Assembly (NCBI GenBank): GCA_032717465.1
Contig: CM064669.1
Location: 45,582,295 to 45,646,294 of the forward strand
DNA length: 64,000 nt
Direction: 5' to 3'
From: Coenobita brevimanus
Taxonomy: Eukaryota > Arthropoda > Malacostraca > Decapoda > Coenobitidae
Shown: one piece after another, positions 11,521 through 23,300 of the stretch
How the letters are laid out: each line of letters starts with the position of its first letter
Position numbering within the stretch: position 1 is the stretch's first letter
Position numbers and translations under genes: made by a program
The notes under the pieces: model-generated
Databases searched by the model: none
What the model was told of the DNA's origin: nothing
The model's input: only the letters and a program-made list of their open reading frames with translations

Positions 11521-11587
11521 TTTTTTTTTTTTTTTTTTTTTTATGCAAGGAAGAAGGAACCAAAGGCCAGGAGCCTGCAAACTTTTC

Positions 11588-11622
<35 letters not shown>

Positions 11623-11669
11623 AGAGAGAGAGAGAGAGAGCCTATTTCAAGATCCATTCATTTCAAGAT

Positions 11670-13200
11670 GCCTGGACACATTGCGTTTGAAAGACTGGAG
11701 ATCATAGGAAGTAGGATATACCGACAGAGTGAGACAGTTCCAGAGTTGACCTGTTGCATAAATGAAGGACTAGGAGTAACAGTTAAGTCTTGCATTAGAT
11801 AGCTGGACAGAAAAGGGATGAGAGTTTGTTGCTAGACGGGTGCATAGCACCCGTCGTAGAGGTGAAGGGATGCAAGCAGTAGGTTCAGAGGAGCAGCGAC
11901 CATTGAACTAGCGATAGAAACGAGATACAGATGCAATAGTGCGGCGAAGAGACAGAGGTTGAAGGCAGCCAGTAAGAGGAGGAGAGTTAATGAGATGCAA
12001 AGCCTTTGATGCCACCCTGTTGAGAAGGGCTGTATGTGGGGAGCCTCCCCACATATAAGAGTTGTACTCTACATGGGCGAATAAAACCCTTGTATAAAGT
12101 CAACAACCGTGCAGCGTTAAAGAAGGTACGGAGTCGGCTTAGCACACCTAATCTCTTGGAAGCAGATTTTACAAGCGATGTAATATGATCTTTCCAAGAT
12201 ATATAAGTCCCGAGTGAATGAAACCCCATGCATGTTCAGGGATGATGCAGGATTAAGCTGAATATTATTAAACATTAGTGGGTACTAATGTGGAAAATTT
12301 TGTCAGGTTGATAGGTGTAAGAACCAAGTCTTTGATGCCTTAAAAACAACAAGATTATTTTGACCCCAGTCAGACATTAGGTGTGCCATAGCCTCATCCC
12401 TTGTTTGTTGAAGTAACTGCTGAGATGGATGTTGCAGGAACCGAATGGAAAGGTGAAGGGTGGAATCATCAGCGTACGAGTGGATAAGGTTAGATGTACA
12501 GCTCAGAAGGTCATTGATGAATAAATGGGAGAGAGTCAATGATAGGACAGAGACCTGAGGAACACCAATGTTGATAGGTCTAGGAGAAGAACAATGGCCG
12601 TCTACAACAGCGGCTATAGAATGACCAGAAAGGAAGCTATAGATGAAGCCACAGATAGAAGGATAGAAACCGTAAGAGGGCAGTTTGGAAATTAAAGATT
12701 CATGCCAGACTTGATCGAAAGCCTTTGAGATAATAAGTGCAATGGCAAAGCTTTCGCCAAAGTCCTGAAAGAAGGATGACCAGGAGTCTGAAAGGTAGAT
12801 GAGAAGATCGTTAGTAGAGCGTCCCTGACGGATCCCCTACTGACGATCAGAAAGAAGGTTGTGATAAGAAAGCTATTTTAAAATTTTTCTGTTAAGAATT
12901 GACTCGAAAACTTTAAGACACTGGATGTTGAAGCAATTGGACGATAATTCGAGGGTTGGGAATGGTCATCCTTCTTTGGGACTGGCTGAATAAGAGCAAA
13001 TTTCCAGCAAGAAGTAAAGGTACAAGTTGACAGACAAAGATGAAAGAGTTTACCTAGGCAGGGTATATGCACAGAAGCACAGTTCTTGATGACAACAGGA
13101 GGGACTCCATCAGGCACATATGCCTTGGGAGTATTGAGGCCAGGGATGGCAGAAGATACATCAGCTGAAGAAATTTTAATGTCAGCCATGAGGAAGTCAG
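11670..13200 (-). pseudogene. LINE-A2 reverse transcriptase domain
   Basis: Broken frames (12878-13189, 12303-12539, 11987-12229) carry KAYVPDGVPPVVIKNCASVH and [20 protein letters not shown] (RT blocks 1-2). They also carry LFINDLLSCTSNLIHSYADD (block 5 YADD, aspartates kept) and WKDHITSLVKSASKRLGVLS (thumb). The C-terminal block runs to about 11670. Relative to LINE-A4, which is open throughout, this copy has several frameshifts and so is inactive. Confidence 0.75.
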
Positions 13201-13336
13201 AGGGGGGAAGTTATGGAGGAACAGCACCGGAATCGTCTAATGTGGAATTGGAGGAGAAAGTCTGAGAGAAGAGATCTGTGTTTTCAGTAGAAGAAATAGC
13301 TACAGAGCCATGAGAATAGAAAAGAGGAGGGAAGGA

Positions 13337-14632
13337 TTATGAGGTAAAGTTGTTAGAAAGGTTTATGGCAAAGTGCCAGAAGGAGCAGAAAGAATTCAAG
13401 TTGGAGAGCTGAGAGCATTTAGTATGGATGAAGTTATTTTTAGCAAAGCGAAGAACAGACTTAGCACAATTCCAGGCAGAAACATAAACAAGATGTGATT
13501 CATGGGTGGGTTGGCTCTGGTACCTTTTATAGGCCCTCTCCTTGTTGTGGACAGCATTAGAACAAGTGTGATTAAACCAAAGCTTTCTTGCATTAGTCAA
13601 AGGATATGAGATGGGAATGTATGCTTCCATGCCCAAGAGAATAACCTCCATAATGCACAAGGCACACTCAGATGGCTCTTGGCCATGGAAGCAATAATCA
13701 TTCCAGGGAAAAATAAAAGAAATACTGCCTGAAGGCCTCCCAATCTGCAGCTCCAAAGTGCCACGATCGAAAATTCTTTGGAGGGTCCACAGGCCGTACC
13801 GGAGCTATAGGACAGGTTAAGGTAATAAGGTTGTGATCAAAGGACCTCAAAGGAGAGGAAAGGTTGACAGTGTAAGCAGAAGGATTAGTTGTAAGGAAGA
13901 GGTTAACACTGTAAACAGAAGGATTAGTTGTAAGGAAGAGGTCAAGTATGTTGGAACTCTCTCCAAGGCAGTCAGGGATACGGGTAGAGTGCTGTATAAG
14001 CTGCTCTAGGTCATTAAGGATAAAAAAGATGTAGACTTGTTCTCCAGGTGGATCAGTGAAAGGAGAGGAGGGCCAAAGGCGGTAGTGAACATTGAAATCT
14101 CCTAGAATGGAGATTTCAGAGAAAGGAGAAACTGATAGAATGTTTTCCATTGTAGAAGTAAGACAGTCGAAGAATTTTTCACTGTCAGTAGAATTACGGG
14201 ATAAGTAAACAGCGCAGCTATATTTAGGCAAAGAATAACCGGAAAGCCAAAGACACAGAGTAGAGAATTCAGAAGAATCAAGTTCAGGAACACGAGAGCA
14301 AGACAGTCATTGCATACATATACACAACAGCCGCCTTTGGCTTTGAAATGAGTATAGAGAAAGTGGGAGGATACAGAAAAGGGTTTGCTATCAGTTGCCT
14401 CAGACAGCTGAGTCTCAGTTAGGAAGAGATGGTGAGGTTTTGAGGAGAGGTGGTGCTCAACAGAGCAAAAGTTAGAGGAAAGGCAGCGAATGTTGCAGAA
14501 ATGAAGAAGAAGTGCGTCAGACAGTGGTTCCAGGCAGCACATTGAGTCGTCACCAGAAGAGGGGCAGATGGTGGGGGCATTTATGGTCCCTCCCCTCCCT
14601 GGGGACTCCGAGGCTTGGTTAGTTGTCGCCAT
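13337..14632 (-). pseudogene. LINE-A2 AP-endonuclease domain
   Basis: Three overlapping frames (14102-14632, 13698-14231, 13337-13756) encode the apurinic-type endonuclease of LINE-A. Visible motifs are [20 protein letters not shown] (Asn in block 1), FLTETQLSE (catalytic Glu), [14 protein letters not shown] (GDFN block) and [11 protein letters not shown] (the SDH box degenerated to FDH). A partial tandem duplication of about 50 bp repeats [15 protein letters not shown] sequence near 13870-13945. Endonuclease nicking of target DNA would start reverse transcription in an intact copy. Confidence 0.75.
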
Positions 14633-14966
14633 TTTTCTCTTCTAATTTTGAAAAGGAAGTGTAGTGTATACTGTGCACGTAGTTTGGTGTTGACAATTAG
14701 AGAAACTTGTACTGGAGAGCATGCTGGCCTACTCTCTGTATTACTGAAACAGTGAAAAAGCTCAGCAAAGTGAGATGGTCAGGAACTAGTCCTGAAGGCC
14801 AGTGAAATGGGAGCTCTAGCTCTCCCTGTCATCAGCTTTCCATCCACCCTGGAAGTACTGCCCTGCTCGACTGGTGCTACAGTCTACTCCTACTGGCATA
14901 CAATTTCTGTCGTGTAAAGAAAATCCATGGATGCTGATCCCGCATATCCTGATTTGCTCTAATTCT

Positions 14967-15206
14967 TCAGATTATATTAACTTCACTATTGCACCAGCAG
15001 CAGAACTTGATGCCAGGTAATTTCTTCACCTTTAAGATGCAACCAACTTCATGAAGGTTAACAAATATACCATGACACCAAGTAATAGAGCACCAACACT
15101 TCAGAACCTTAGCAGACTTGGTAATCTGCTTTTTACATTTAGGGCATTGTCCTTTACCCATCATACAGAAGCTATTACGATGCCAGGGGTTGCCACACAA
15201 ACACAC
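14967..15206 (-). pseudogene. Cys/His-rich PHD-like fragment, possible LINE ORF1
   Basis: The 79-codon frame has paired cysteines: CPKCKKQ, then CWCSITWCHGIFVNL, then KLPGIKFCCWCNSEV. The spacing and the WCHG...NL word resemble PHD fingers found in the first open reading frame of some CR1/Jockey-type LINEs in invertebrates. It lies just beyond the 5' end of LINE-A2 but is absent at that position in LINE-A3 and LINE-A4. It is therefore more likely the older element into which LINE-A2 inserted. Function beyond zinc binding cannot be stated. Confidence 0.4.
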
Positions 15207-15334
15207 ATAAAAAAGGGGGAAAGGGGGTTAAAAGTGAAAAAAAAAGGAGCATTCAAAGTGTGCCGCACCTGTACCCACCAACTAGTCTGGGGTTGAATGC
15301 TCAACTTTCCCTTGTGATCATGACATTCAGCATA

Positions 15335-16107
15335 CAGTGCAACCTCACACAATGCAAGTTTATGGGCGGCAGAAACCCTCGCATTCAATGATTTCCCATT
15401 GCATGAACCAAAGAACTTATGGGAAAATGGTATATGGTGGACAGCCCTTCCAGGGCTTGGTCTTCGGGTCCCCTTCCAGCCTACTCTACCCTGCTAATAC
15501 TTTGTCTAATAGTACTTCTTGTTTGACCAACAAATAAAACAATGAATAGAACACCATGTACATTTACTGAAGTGACTTCTGGGCTTGTTAAGAAGGGAGG
15601 GGGGGGGGTATCCGAGACTCAGGGCATCTACTCCGCGGGCACCCCATTGTCACTCTCACTGTCGCTGCTGAGGTCTCCTGGAGGTGCCATAAAGCCTTCA
15701 ATGTCAACAGCTGAGACCACGATGAACAGGTGGGTACTGCTATGATGCTTAAACGGAGCACAAGATGCACAGTACAACGTATGTTCTCGCAACAATATGG
15801 AGGAGACGTGTCTGTTTCCCCACGAAAGTCGGTAGACAGCATGCAGATAGCTGGCCAGCTGCCTGCCATTTTGAATCTGGCTCATTGCCAGCCACCTGCC
15901 TTCATGTGACTGACTTACATTGTCCAGCCTGACACTCGCAGTAATGGCAGGAAGTCCATTTTCGCCTTGGAATCATAAATCCGATTTGCAAGTTGGGAAA
16001 TTCGATTCGCAGATTTCGCATTCAATGAAAATAAGCATTTTCTGAGTTGACCTCGCATGGTAGGTGATTTGCACCATGTGAGTTCGCATTGTGTGGAGGG
16101 TGCATTG
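15335..16107. mobile_element. Tig5: pogo-like non-autonomous DNA transposon
   Basis: TA (15333-15334) is followed by CAGTGCAACCTCACACAATG. The other end, reverse-complemented, is CAATGCACCCTCCACACAAT with TA outside (16108-16109). The interior is rich in the words ATTCGCA and TCGCATT near both ends. No transposase frame is seen; the frames at 15588-15885 are not recognisable. The ends contain one substitution in CAG, consistent with age. Confidence 0.6.
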
Positions 16108-16109
16108 TA

Positions 16110-16630
16110 TTTCAATCAACATTTAATTACTCCATTTTTGCATAACCTTTAATCTTTCAACCAAGTTTGGTTAAAATCAGATCAAAGTTGTCTGAGTTGA
16201 CTTTGCACAGTGACCATTGACTGATTATTCCCCAAATTGGATAACTTTATCCTTGCTTTAAGCTGAACCCTTCTACAAATTATAGTTAACAGCAAATAAC
16301 ATCTGTCTATGCTGACCTTTTCATGAGACCTTCACCTTTGATCTACTGTTTCCCAAAACGTTAGGTCAATCTCTTGCGTGATCCTCAACTCATTGAAGCA
16401 AATCTGATCCAAATCAGACAAAAATTCTTTAGCTATCTGGTTCACACACACAGGCACATGTCAAAATTTACCTTTGCCCTCTGACCCTAACCTTTGTCTG
16501 TTCTAAAAACTTAATCCTTTACTTCAAGCCCGACCCTTAACGTTTCCACCAACTTTGGTTCAAATCAGATCAAGACTGTTCTGAATTGTTCTTGCTTTGT
16601 AACCTTGGCCTTTGACCTTTCCCTTGGGGT
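16110..16630. repeat. Degenerate direct repeats of a TTTGGTT(A/C)AAATCAGATCAA motif
   Basis: The phrase ACCAAGTTTGGTTAAAATCA near 16165 recurs as ACCAACTTTGGTTCAAATCA near 16549 and as GCAAATCTGATCCAAATCAG near 16399. Each is followed by a TGACCTTTG-like word. Such dispersed degenerate tandem units are common in invertebrate genomes. No open frame or transposon end is visible, and origin is unknown. Confidence 0.45.
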
Positions 16631-16880
16631 GGAGTGGTATGGTGTAGTGCAGGAAGTGGGGTAATATTGATGTACTGTGGTGGAGGGATAGGGTTGAGTG
16701 GTTTGGTGTGGTGTGTGGGAGGTGGGGTGGAGTGGTGTGGCATGGAGATGTTGTATTGTAGTGTAGTGTGGTGTGTTGTGGTGAGGGGGTGGTGTGGTGT
16801 GGGGGTGGTGTGGTGTGGGGGTGGTGTGGTGTGGGGGTAGTGTGGTGTGAGAATGATGTGGTGTTTGGTGGCATGTTGTG
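16631..16880. repeat. GT/GGTGTG-rich low-complexity tract
   Basis: The tract consists of variants of GGTGTGGTGTGGGGGTGGTG. The His/Thr/Pro-rich frames on the minus strand across it are artefacts of this composition. A related GTGATG-rich tract occurs at about 22385-22460, at the other side of LINE-H, so both may belong to the LINE-H surroundings. Confidence 0.75.
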
Positions 16881-16981
16881 GTGTTTGGTAGTAGCAGTAA
16901 TTGTTTCCTAGGCAGTCTGGTTGAACAGGCCCGAGTCCCTAAGGATGGCCACAACTGAGACCGAGCTTTCCCACAGAGCTC

Positions 16982-17602
16982 TCAAGGAGTGTATGTTGTG
17001 TTGCCAGCACAGGTAATTGTGTGCAATGCTTCCATAATGTGCTTAATAGTATGGGTTGCTGTGTTGCATCCTCGACAGGCATCAGAGACGGAGTCATCCA
17101 GCCTCTTCTGATAACTCAAGAGGGCTGGATGATGCCCATATCTCAGCCTGGCCAGGTGGACCCTGTCCTCATCAGGGAGGAAGGGTTCAGAAGGGTGGAT
17201 ATCAGGAGGCTGTGCATGCAGCTGTGTGTTGTCTTTGAGTGACTGAATGGAGTGGTGAGTGATCTGAGCATGGATATCCTTCTGGAAGCTGGTTTGAGAC
17301 AGGTGAGGGGGGAAAAGATGATAGTACAGCATTTGTGTATGATATCATACACTGGGTGTTGTTCTGATGTTCTCTGGTGTGTGTGGATGTGCTGCCATGT
17401 AGTGTAGTGGATGGTGTGGGATTGTGGAGGCTGCGGCAAGAATTTGCATGCCTCTCATGTCTAGATGATCCTTGACTTTGAGGACCTTGGTTTCTGTAGG
17501 TGTAGTAGCTGTGCAGCATGTGATTATTTTCAGGGCCTTGTTCTGTATAGTCTGCAGGGTGTTGTAGTGTGTTTCAGTGAGAAGCCCAAGCAGGGCTTGC
17601 AT
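16982..17602 (-). pseudogene. LINE-H C-terminal domain
   Basis: Frame 17345-17602 has LQTIQNKALKIITCCTATTP and VKDHLDMRGMQILAAAS. Frame 16982-17332 has RVHLARLRYGHHPALLSYQK and SDACRGCNTATHTIKHIMEA (a CxxC...H...H-like C-terminus seen in several LINEs after the thumb). They are in different frames and lack the palm, which lies on the other side of LINE-A3. Confidence 0.65.
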
Positions 17603-17777
17603 AGTTCATCACTGAACGTATATATTGTTTGTATACTGTGGTGGAGGTTTCTTTGCAGTGCCCAAATGTTGTACGGGCAAGTTTTTTATTTTTATGCGAG
17701 GAAGAAGGAACCAAAGGCGCAGGTCCACAATTATTGTTCCTTCCAAGAGAAAAACAAAATACAAGAGAGAGCCAAAT

Positions 17778-19411
17778 TCAAGATTCAGTCATTTTGAGAT
17801 GCCTGGACACACTGCGTTTGAAAGACTGGAGATCATAGGAAGCAGTAAATAAAGACAAAGGGAGACAGTTCCAGAGCTGACCTGTTGCATAAACGAAGGA
17901 CTGGGGGTAATGGTTAACTCTTGCATTAGAGAGTTGGACAGAAAAGGGATGAGAGTTTGCTGCTAGACAGGTGATACGCGCCCGTTGTAGAAGTGAAGGA
18001 ATGCAGGCAGACAGTTCAGAGGAGCAATGACCATTGACGCAGCGACAGAAAAGAGATAAAGATGCAACAGTGCGATGAAGAGACAGAGGTTGAAGGGAGT
18101 CAGTAAGAGAAGGAGAGTTAATGAGACAAAAAGCCTTTGACTCCACTCTATTGAGAAGAGCTATATGTGGGGAGCCTCCCCACACATGAGAGTTATACTC
18201 TAAACAGGGGCGGATAAAACCCCTGTACAGAGTCAACAATTGTGCAGGGGTAAAGAAGGAACGGAGTCAGCTTAGCACATTTAATCTCTTGGAAGCAGAT
18301 TTTACAAGAGATGTAATATGATCTTTCCAAGTTAAGTCCTGAGTAAATGAAACCCCAAGCGTGTTCAACGATGATGCAGGATTAAGCTGAATATTCTTAA
18401 ACATTAGTAGGTATACCTGTGGAAGATTTTGTTGGGTTGATAGGTGTAAAAACCAAGTCTTTGATGTATTAAAAACAACCAGATTATTTTTACCCCTCAG
18501 AGATACGGGCCAAGTCAGACATTAGGCGTGCCATAGCCTCATCCCTTGTTTGTTGAAGTAACTGCTGAGATGGACGTTGCGGGAACTGAATGGAAAGGTG
18601 AAGGATGGAGTCATCAGCGTATGAGTGGATAAGGTTAGATGTACAGCTTAGAAGGTCACTGACGAATAAAAGGAGGAGAGTTGGTGATAGGACAGAGCCC
18701 TAAGGAACACCACTGTTGATAGATCTAGGAGAAGAACAATGACCGTCTACAACAGCGGCTATAGAACGACCAGAAAGGAAGCTAGAGATGAAGGCACAGA
18801 TAGAAGGATAGAAACCATAAGAGGGCAGTTTGGAAATTAAAGATTTATGCCAGACTCGATCGAAAGCCTCTGTGATGTCAAGTGCAATGGCAAAGCTTTT
18901 GCCAAAGTTCCAAAAGGAGGATGACCAGGGGTCTGAAAGGTAGGTCAGAAGATCGCTAGTGGAGCGTCTCTAATGGAACCCATACTGACGATCAGAAAGA
19001 AGGTTGTGATAGAAAAGATGCTTTAAAATTTTCCTATTAAGAACTGACACAAAAACTTTTGAGATACAGGATGTTAAAGCAATTGGACGATGGTAAGAGG
19101 GCTGGGAATGGTCACCCTACTTTGGGACTGGCTGAATGAGAGCAAACTTCCAGCAAGAAGGAAAGGTACAAGTTGACAGACAAAGGCGAAAGAGTTTACC
19201 TAAGCAGGGTGTAAGCACAGAAGCACAGTTCTTGAGAACAACAGGAGGGACTCCATCAGGCCCATATGCTTTATTTGTACTGAGGCCTGTAATGGCAGAA
19301 AATACATCAGCTGAAGAAATTTTAAAGTCAGCCATGAGGAAGTCAGAGGGTGGAAGTGATGGAGGAACAGCACCAGAATCATCTAAAGTGGAATTGGAGG
19401 AGAAAGTCTGA
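17778..19411 (-). pseudogene. LINE-A3 reverse transcriptase
   Basis: Frames 19117-19335 ([20 protein letters not shown], blocks 0-1) and 17778-18239 (C-terminal LTLYRGFIRPCLEYNSHVWG to SVSRHLKMTES) are joined by broken sequence containing the palm. The final residues SFKRSVSRHLK are the shared C-terminus of all LINE-A copies. Stops such as the one in the GVP.GSV box inactivate it. Confidence 0.75.
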
Positions 19412-19445
19412 GTGAAGAGATCTGCTTTATCGGTAGAAGAAATAG

Positions 19446-20710
19446 CTACAGAGCCATCAGAGCAGAAAAGAGGAGGGAAGGATCATGAGGTAAAGTTGTT
19501 TGAAAGGTTTTTGGCAAGGTGCCAAACGAAGCGGGAAGAATTCGAGCTGGAGAGTTGAAAGCATGTAGTACGGATGAAATTATTTTTAGCAGAGCGAAGA
19601 ACAGACTTAGCACGATTCCGGGGAGAAACGTATAAAAGACGTGATTCAGGGGTGGGTTGGCTCTGGTACCTTTTAGTGGCCCTCTCCTTGTTGCGACAGC
19701 ATTAGAACAAGCGTGATTAAACCAAGGCTTTCTTGCATTAGTCAGAGGATATGAGAAAGGAATGTATGCTTCCATGCCCGAGAAAATAACCTCCGTAATA
19801 AGCAAGGAACATCCAGATGGCTCCCGGACATGGAAGCAATAATCATTCCAAGGAAAATCAAAGAAGTACTGCCTGAGGGCCTCCCAATCCGCAGCTCCAA
19901 AGTGCTAGAGACGACGTTTCTTTGGAGGGTCAACAGGCCGTACCGGAGCGATAGGACAGGTTAAGGTGATAAGGTTGTGATCGAAGGAGCCCAACGAAGA
20001 GAAAAGATTAACAGTGTATGCAGAAGGATTAGTTGTAAGGAAATGATCAAGTATGTTGGAGCTCTCTCCAAGGCGGTCAGGGATACGGGTAGGGTGCTGT
20101 ACAAGCTGCTCTAGGTCACTGAGGATAGAACAGGTGTAGGCTTGTTCACCAGGTGGATCTGTGAAAGGAGAGGAGAGCCAAAGGTGGTGGTGAACATTGA
20201 AATATCCTAGAATGGAGATTTCAGAGAAAGGAGAAATGGATAGAATGTGTTCCATTATAGAAGTAAGATAGTCAAAGGATTTTTGGTAGTCTGTAGAATT
20301 AGGGGATAAGTAAATAGCGCAAATATATTTAGTCAGAGAATGACAGGAAAGCCGAAGCCTGAGTGTAGAGAATTCAGAAGAATCGAGTTCAGGAACACGA
20401 GAGCAAGGTAAGTCGTTGCATATATATACACAACAGCCACCTTTGGCCTTGAAATGAGCATAGAGAAAGTAGGAGGATACAGAAAAGGGTCTACTGTCAG
20501 TTGTCTCAGACAGTTGAGTCTCAGTTAGAAAAAGAAGGTGAGGTTTAGAGAAGGAGAGATGGTGCTCAACAGAGCCAAAGTTAGAGGAAAGGCCACGAGT
20601 GTTGCAGAAATGAAGAAGATGAGAGTCAGACAGTGGTTCCAGGCAAGTCGAGTCGTCACCGGGAGAGGGGCGGAAGATGGGGGCATTTATGGTCTCCCCT
20701 CCCCCAGGGA
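19446..20710 (-). pseudogene. LINE-A3 AP-endonuclease
   Basis: Frames 19905-20255 ([20 protein letters not shown], in which the GDFN aspartate is [12 protein letters not shown]) and 19446-19933 ([20 protein letters not shown] region) match the endonuclease and linker of LINE-A4. The conserved Asp of the GDFN box is lost here, so even a repaired frame would lack a catalytic residue. Confidence 0.72.
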
Positions 20711-20992
20711 CTCCGAGGCCACGTGCTGCGCTGCCATGATTTCTTTAAATTTTGGAAAAGGAAGTGTAGTGTGTACTGTGCATGTAGTTTGGTGTTGACA
20801 GTTAGAGAAACTTGTATTGGAGAGCATGCTGGCCTACTCTATACTGAGGCACTGAAAAAGTTCAGCAAAAGGGGGATGGTCAGGACCTAGTCCTGAGGGC
20901 TGATGAAACATGAGCTCCAGCCCTCCCTGTCATCAGCTTTCCATCCACCTTGACAGTACTGCCCTACTCGACTGGTGCTACAGTCTACTCCT

Positions 20993-21090
20993 TAGGGTGA
21001 CCTTAGGGTGCTGAGTCTTAGTGTTAATTTATTTTTAATGTTTGTGATGTGTTGTTTAAATGACACTGATGTACTGTATGTTATACCAAG

Positions 21091-21140
<50 letters not shown>

Positions 21141-22300
21141 ATGCGTGCATTTGTGTGTGTGTGCATGAATGCATGCATGTGTGAGTGGTAGGGGGGTGTT
21201 GTTTATGGTGAGGTATGGAATGTGACAAAGTTCTGCTGTCCATTTTGTGAGAAGGGTCACTATAGATTTGATTGGGGCTATTTTGAGTCTGTTTGTGGTG
21301 AACCATTTGTGTAGTGTGTTGAGGTAAGGTTGGAGGATGTGTGGCTATGTTTGCATTTTGGTGTGTACATGTTAGTGTTGTGTCGTCTGCATGTGGCGTG
21401 TGGGTATGTTGTGGATTTACAGGTTAATGAGTGTTGGGGAAAAAACATATCCTTCAAGGACGTCGTTTATGAAGTTTTTTATGTTCAATGACTGACCGGC
21501 AAATGTTACCTGTGCACACCTGCTTGCTGCATTGTTTGCCAGCCATCTTTTTGTGTTACTGTGCATGTTTGTGTAGAATATTTTGTTTGTAAGGTTGTGG
21601 CTAGGAGCATTCTGTGTAGTGACCTAGCTGAACTGATGCCATCAAAAACTCCTTGTGTATGGTCTGTATGAAGTGTTTATGGAGTGTAGCAGCCTAAAAC
21701 CATGCTGTGATGGGGCTAGAGGGATCTGAGGTGTTACTAATCGTAAAGCCAGTCGTTCAGTGACTTTGGAGGGGGTGCAGCGGAGTGTGATGGGACGATA
21801 TGAGGAAGGTAATGTGGGTTCATTGTTGGGTTTGGGGACAATGATGATAGTACCATGCTTCCAGATGTTGGGTATTATGCTGTGTGAATAATTGTAGTTT
21901 GATATGTTGGTGAGTGCTTGTATGCTTTGAGGTCCATGATGTTTAGGGTGTATGTTACTTATGTTGTCTGGGCCATAGGCAGATGAGTGCCTAAGGCTGC
22001 CAATGATGTGCTTCATCTGGCTGTAAGTGAAGGGTGCGAGGTCTGGGTCTGTGGGGAACTGTCTCTTGCATCGGATGACACATAGTCGTCTTTGCGATGG
22101 GGGTTTAGATGACTGATGTGTTAAATGTGACTGATGAAAGTGTTTGCATGTTGTTTGTTTGAGGGTATGGTGTTGTGATGGCAGCATGTGATTAAGTAGT
22201 GTTGCTGTTGGAGAGTGTGATGCTGTTTCGTGTTTTGTAGTTTGCTGGTGTTTGTTTTGTGGTCAAGTGTTTGGAGATAATTATTCCAATTTAGTGCTTG
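20993..22300 (-). pseudogene. LINE-H reverse transcriptase, first half
   Basis: Frame 21642-22187 carries the RT start: SSAYGPDNISNIHPKHHGPQ and PSSYRPITLRCTPSKVTERL, followed by QIPLAPSQHGFR. Further along, broken frames give RWLANNAASRCAQVTFAGQS and VLEGYVFSPTLINL (block 4, normally GVPQGSVLSPTLFNL). A (GT)n microsatellite lies in the stretch nearest LINE-A3. The catalytic YADD is not clearly preserved. Confidence 0.65.
21092..21136. repeat. (GT)n microsatellite
   Basis: About 22 uninterrupted GT units, followed by imperfect TGCATG/GTGT repeats to about 21185. The poly-His/Thr frame on the minus strand here is an artefact. Confidence 0.9.
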
Positions 22301-22580
22301 CTGCTCTGATATATTGGGGTGGCCAGTGTCACTCTGGCCACTCCTATGGCTATGCCACTAGGTGTGGTCTGGTAAAGGTGAGAGGCGGGGGTGTTGAGAT
22401 GATGTGATGCAGTGTGATGTGATGTGGTGTGGTATAGGATGGAGTGATGTGGTGAAGGTGCAAGAATGATTCATTAACTAATAGGTACTCTGTATGTATG
22501 TTATGCAAAGTAGAATGAGCTAGAATCTAGTGTGATCATCCCTGTCTCTTGATCTCTGGCTCATCCTATCCTGACCTACT
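22301..22580. other. GT-rich low-complexity DNA
   Basis: GTGATG/GTGTGG-rich tract at about 22385-22460 and flanking sequence without a recognisable gene. Confidence 0.5.
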
Positions 22581-23300
22581 TCTGATGTCACACCTCACCT
22601 ATCACCTGTGCAAACTTGCCTGGTTGGCCAACCTTGAGCGAATAAACCATGGGCACAATCATTGCCTTCTCCCATGCCACTGGTAAAATTTCACTCATCC
22701 AAGCATTGAGGCATGTTGCTAGCAACCATCTCATTCCACTCTTTCCATTAAATTTAGTCTTTCTCTCTCTCCCTCTCTCTATATATATATCATCAGTACC
22801 TCGTGTCTTCCTGATACTCACAGTATTCTTCACGTCTGCCAATATTACATTTTCAGGCACTGCATTCTTTCTCTGCAACCACCAAAATCATATTTACCAC
22901 CACAGTTTCTATCATTACCATTTGTCAGTCTTTCAAAATATTCTTTCAATCAGTTCCTAACTTCACTGCAGTTAGCTGTCATTCCTCACATTTTCATATT
23001 TTTCCCACCCTCATTCCTAAATTTCATTCTCACTGTCCTTTCTACATTTATGCACCTCCTTCCAAAAGTTTCCAGTTTTTAAGGCTAGTTTACTTTTTGT
23101 CACAGATCATCATTTACCTCTCTTTCCTCCTGATTAATCTCTTTGCAGATTTCTTATTTTCAATGTATTCTTTTCTTTGCTTCATTTGAACCCCTTCCTT
23201 GAATCCAACTGAGCCAATTCTTTCTTCTTATTCCTCTAGTCTTTCAACCTCTCCATCTCACCCAGCTGCTCCTTTGTTACTATACCCCATTCACCTAAGC
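22580..23300 (-). pseudogene. LINE-B1: decayed reverse-transcriptase N-terminal region
   Basis: The minus-strand frame 22588-22878 reads RKNAVPENVILADVKNT, GKSGMRW, CLNAWMSEILPVAWEKAMIV. This matches the stretch before RT block 1 in the LINE-B family (compare RNAVPGNVTLA at 42.1 kb). Upstream on the minus strand (to about 23300) the sequence remains LINE-like but out of frame. The 3' part of this copy is missing. Confidence 0.55.

Larger units (their letters stand above)
11521..14891 (-). mobile_element. LINE-A2: near full-length CR1/Jockey-type LINE
   Basis: Its 3' end is marked by a T run (poly-A on the minus strand) at 11521-11542, followed by the family 3'-end word ATGCAAGGAAGAAGGAACC. 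The 5' end is at about 14891 (CAGTCTACTCC), the same point reached by LINE-A3. Order on the minus strand: ~250-bp leader, endonuclease, reverse transcriptase, ~100-bp 3' untranslated part. A second A run next to (GA)n lies at 11593-11640. Frameshifts break the polyprotein into six pieces. No clear target duplication is visible. Confidence 0.8.
17682..20992 (-). mobile_element. LINE-A3: near full-length CR1/Jockey-type LINE inside LINE-H
   Basis: The 3' end at 17682 has the family word ATGCGAGGAAGAAGGAACC preceded by a short T run. The 5' end at about 20992 (CAGTCTACTCC) matches that of LINE-A2. Order on the minus strand is the same leader, endonuclease, reverse transcriptase and 3' part. At 3.31 kb it is the expected length. 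It interrupts LINE-H. Several frameshifts make it non-coding overall. No unambiguous target duplication is visible. Confidence 0.8.
16930..22300 (-). mobile_element. LINE-H: non-LTR retrotransposon, split by LINE-A3
   Basis: Reading the minus strand from 22300 down to 20993 gives the first half of a reverse transcriptase; from 17681 down to 16930 it gives its C-terminal half. Between them lies LINE-A3 (17682-20992). The two halves belong together by order and family style. Frames are broken and a (GT)n tract interrupts the first half. The family is a CR1/Jockey or I-group relative; I cannot place it more precisely. Confidence 0.65.

Noticed and set aside
16560..16954. His/Pro/Thr-rich proteins on the minus strand
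   Set aside because: They come from the GGTGTG low-complexity tract and have no domain.
20992..21306. His/Thr-rich minus-strand protein
   Set aside because: It is the translation of a (GT)n microsatellite and GT-rich flank.
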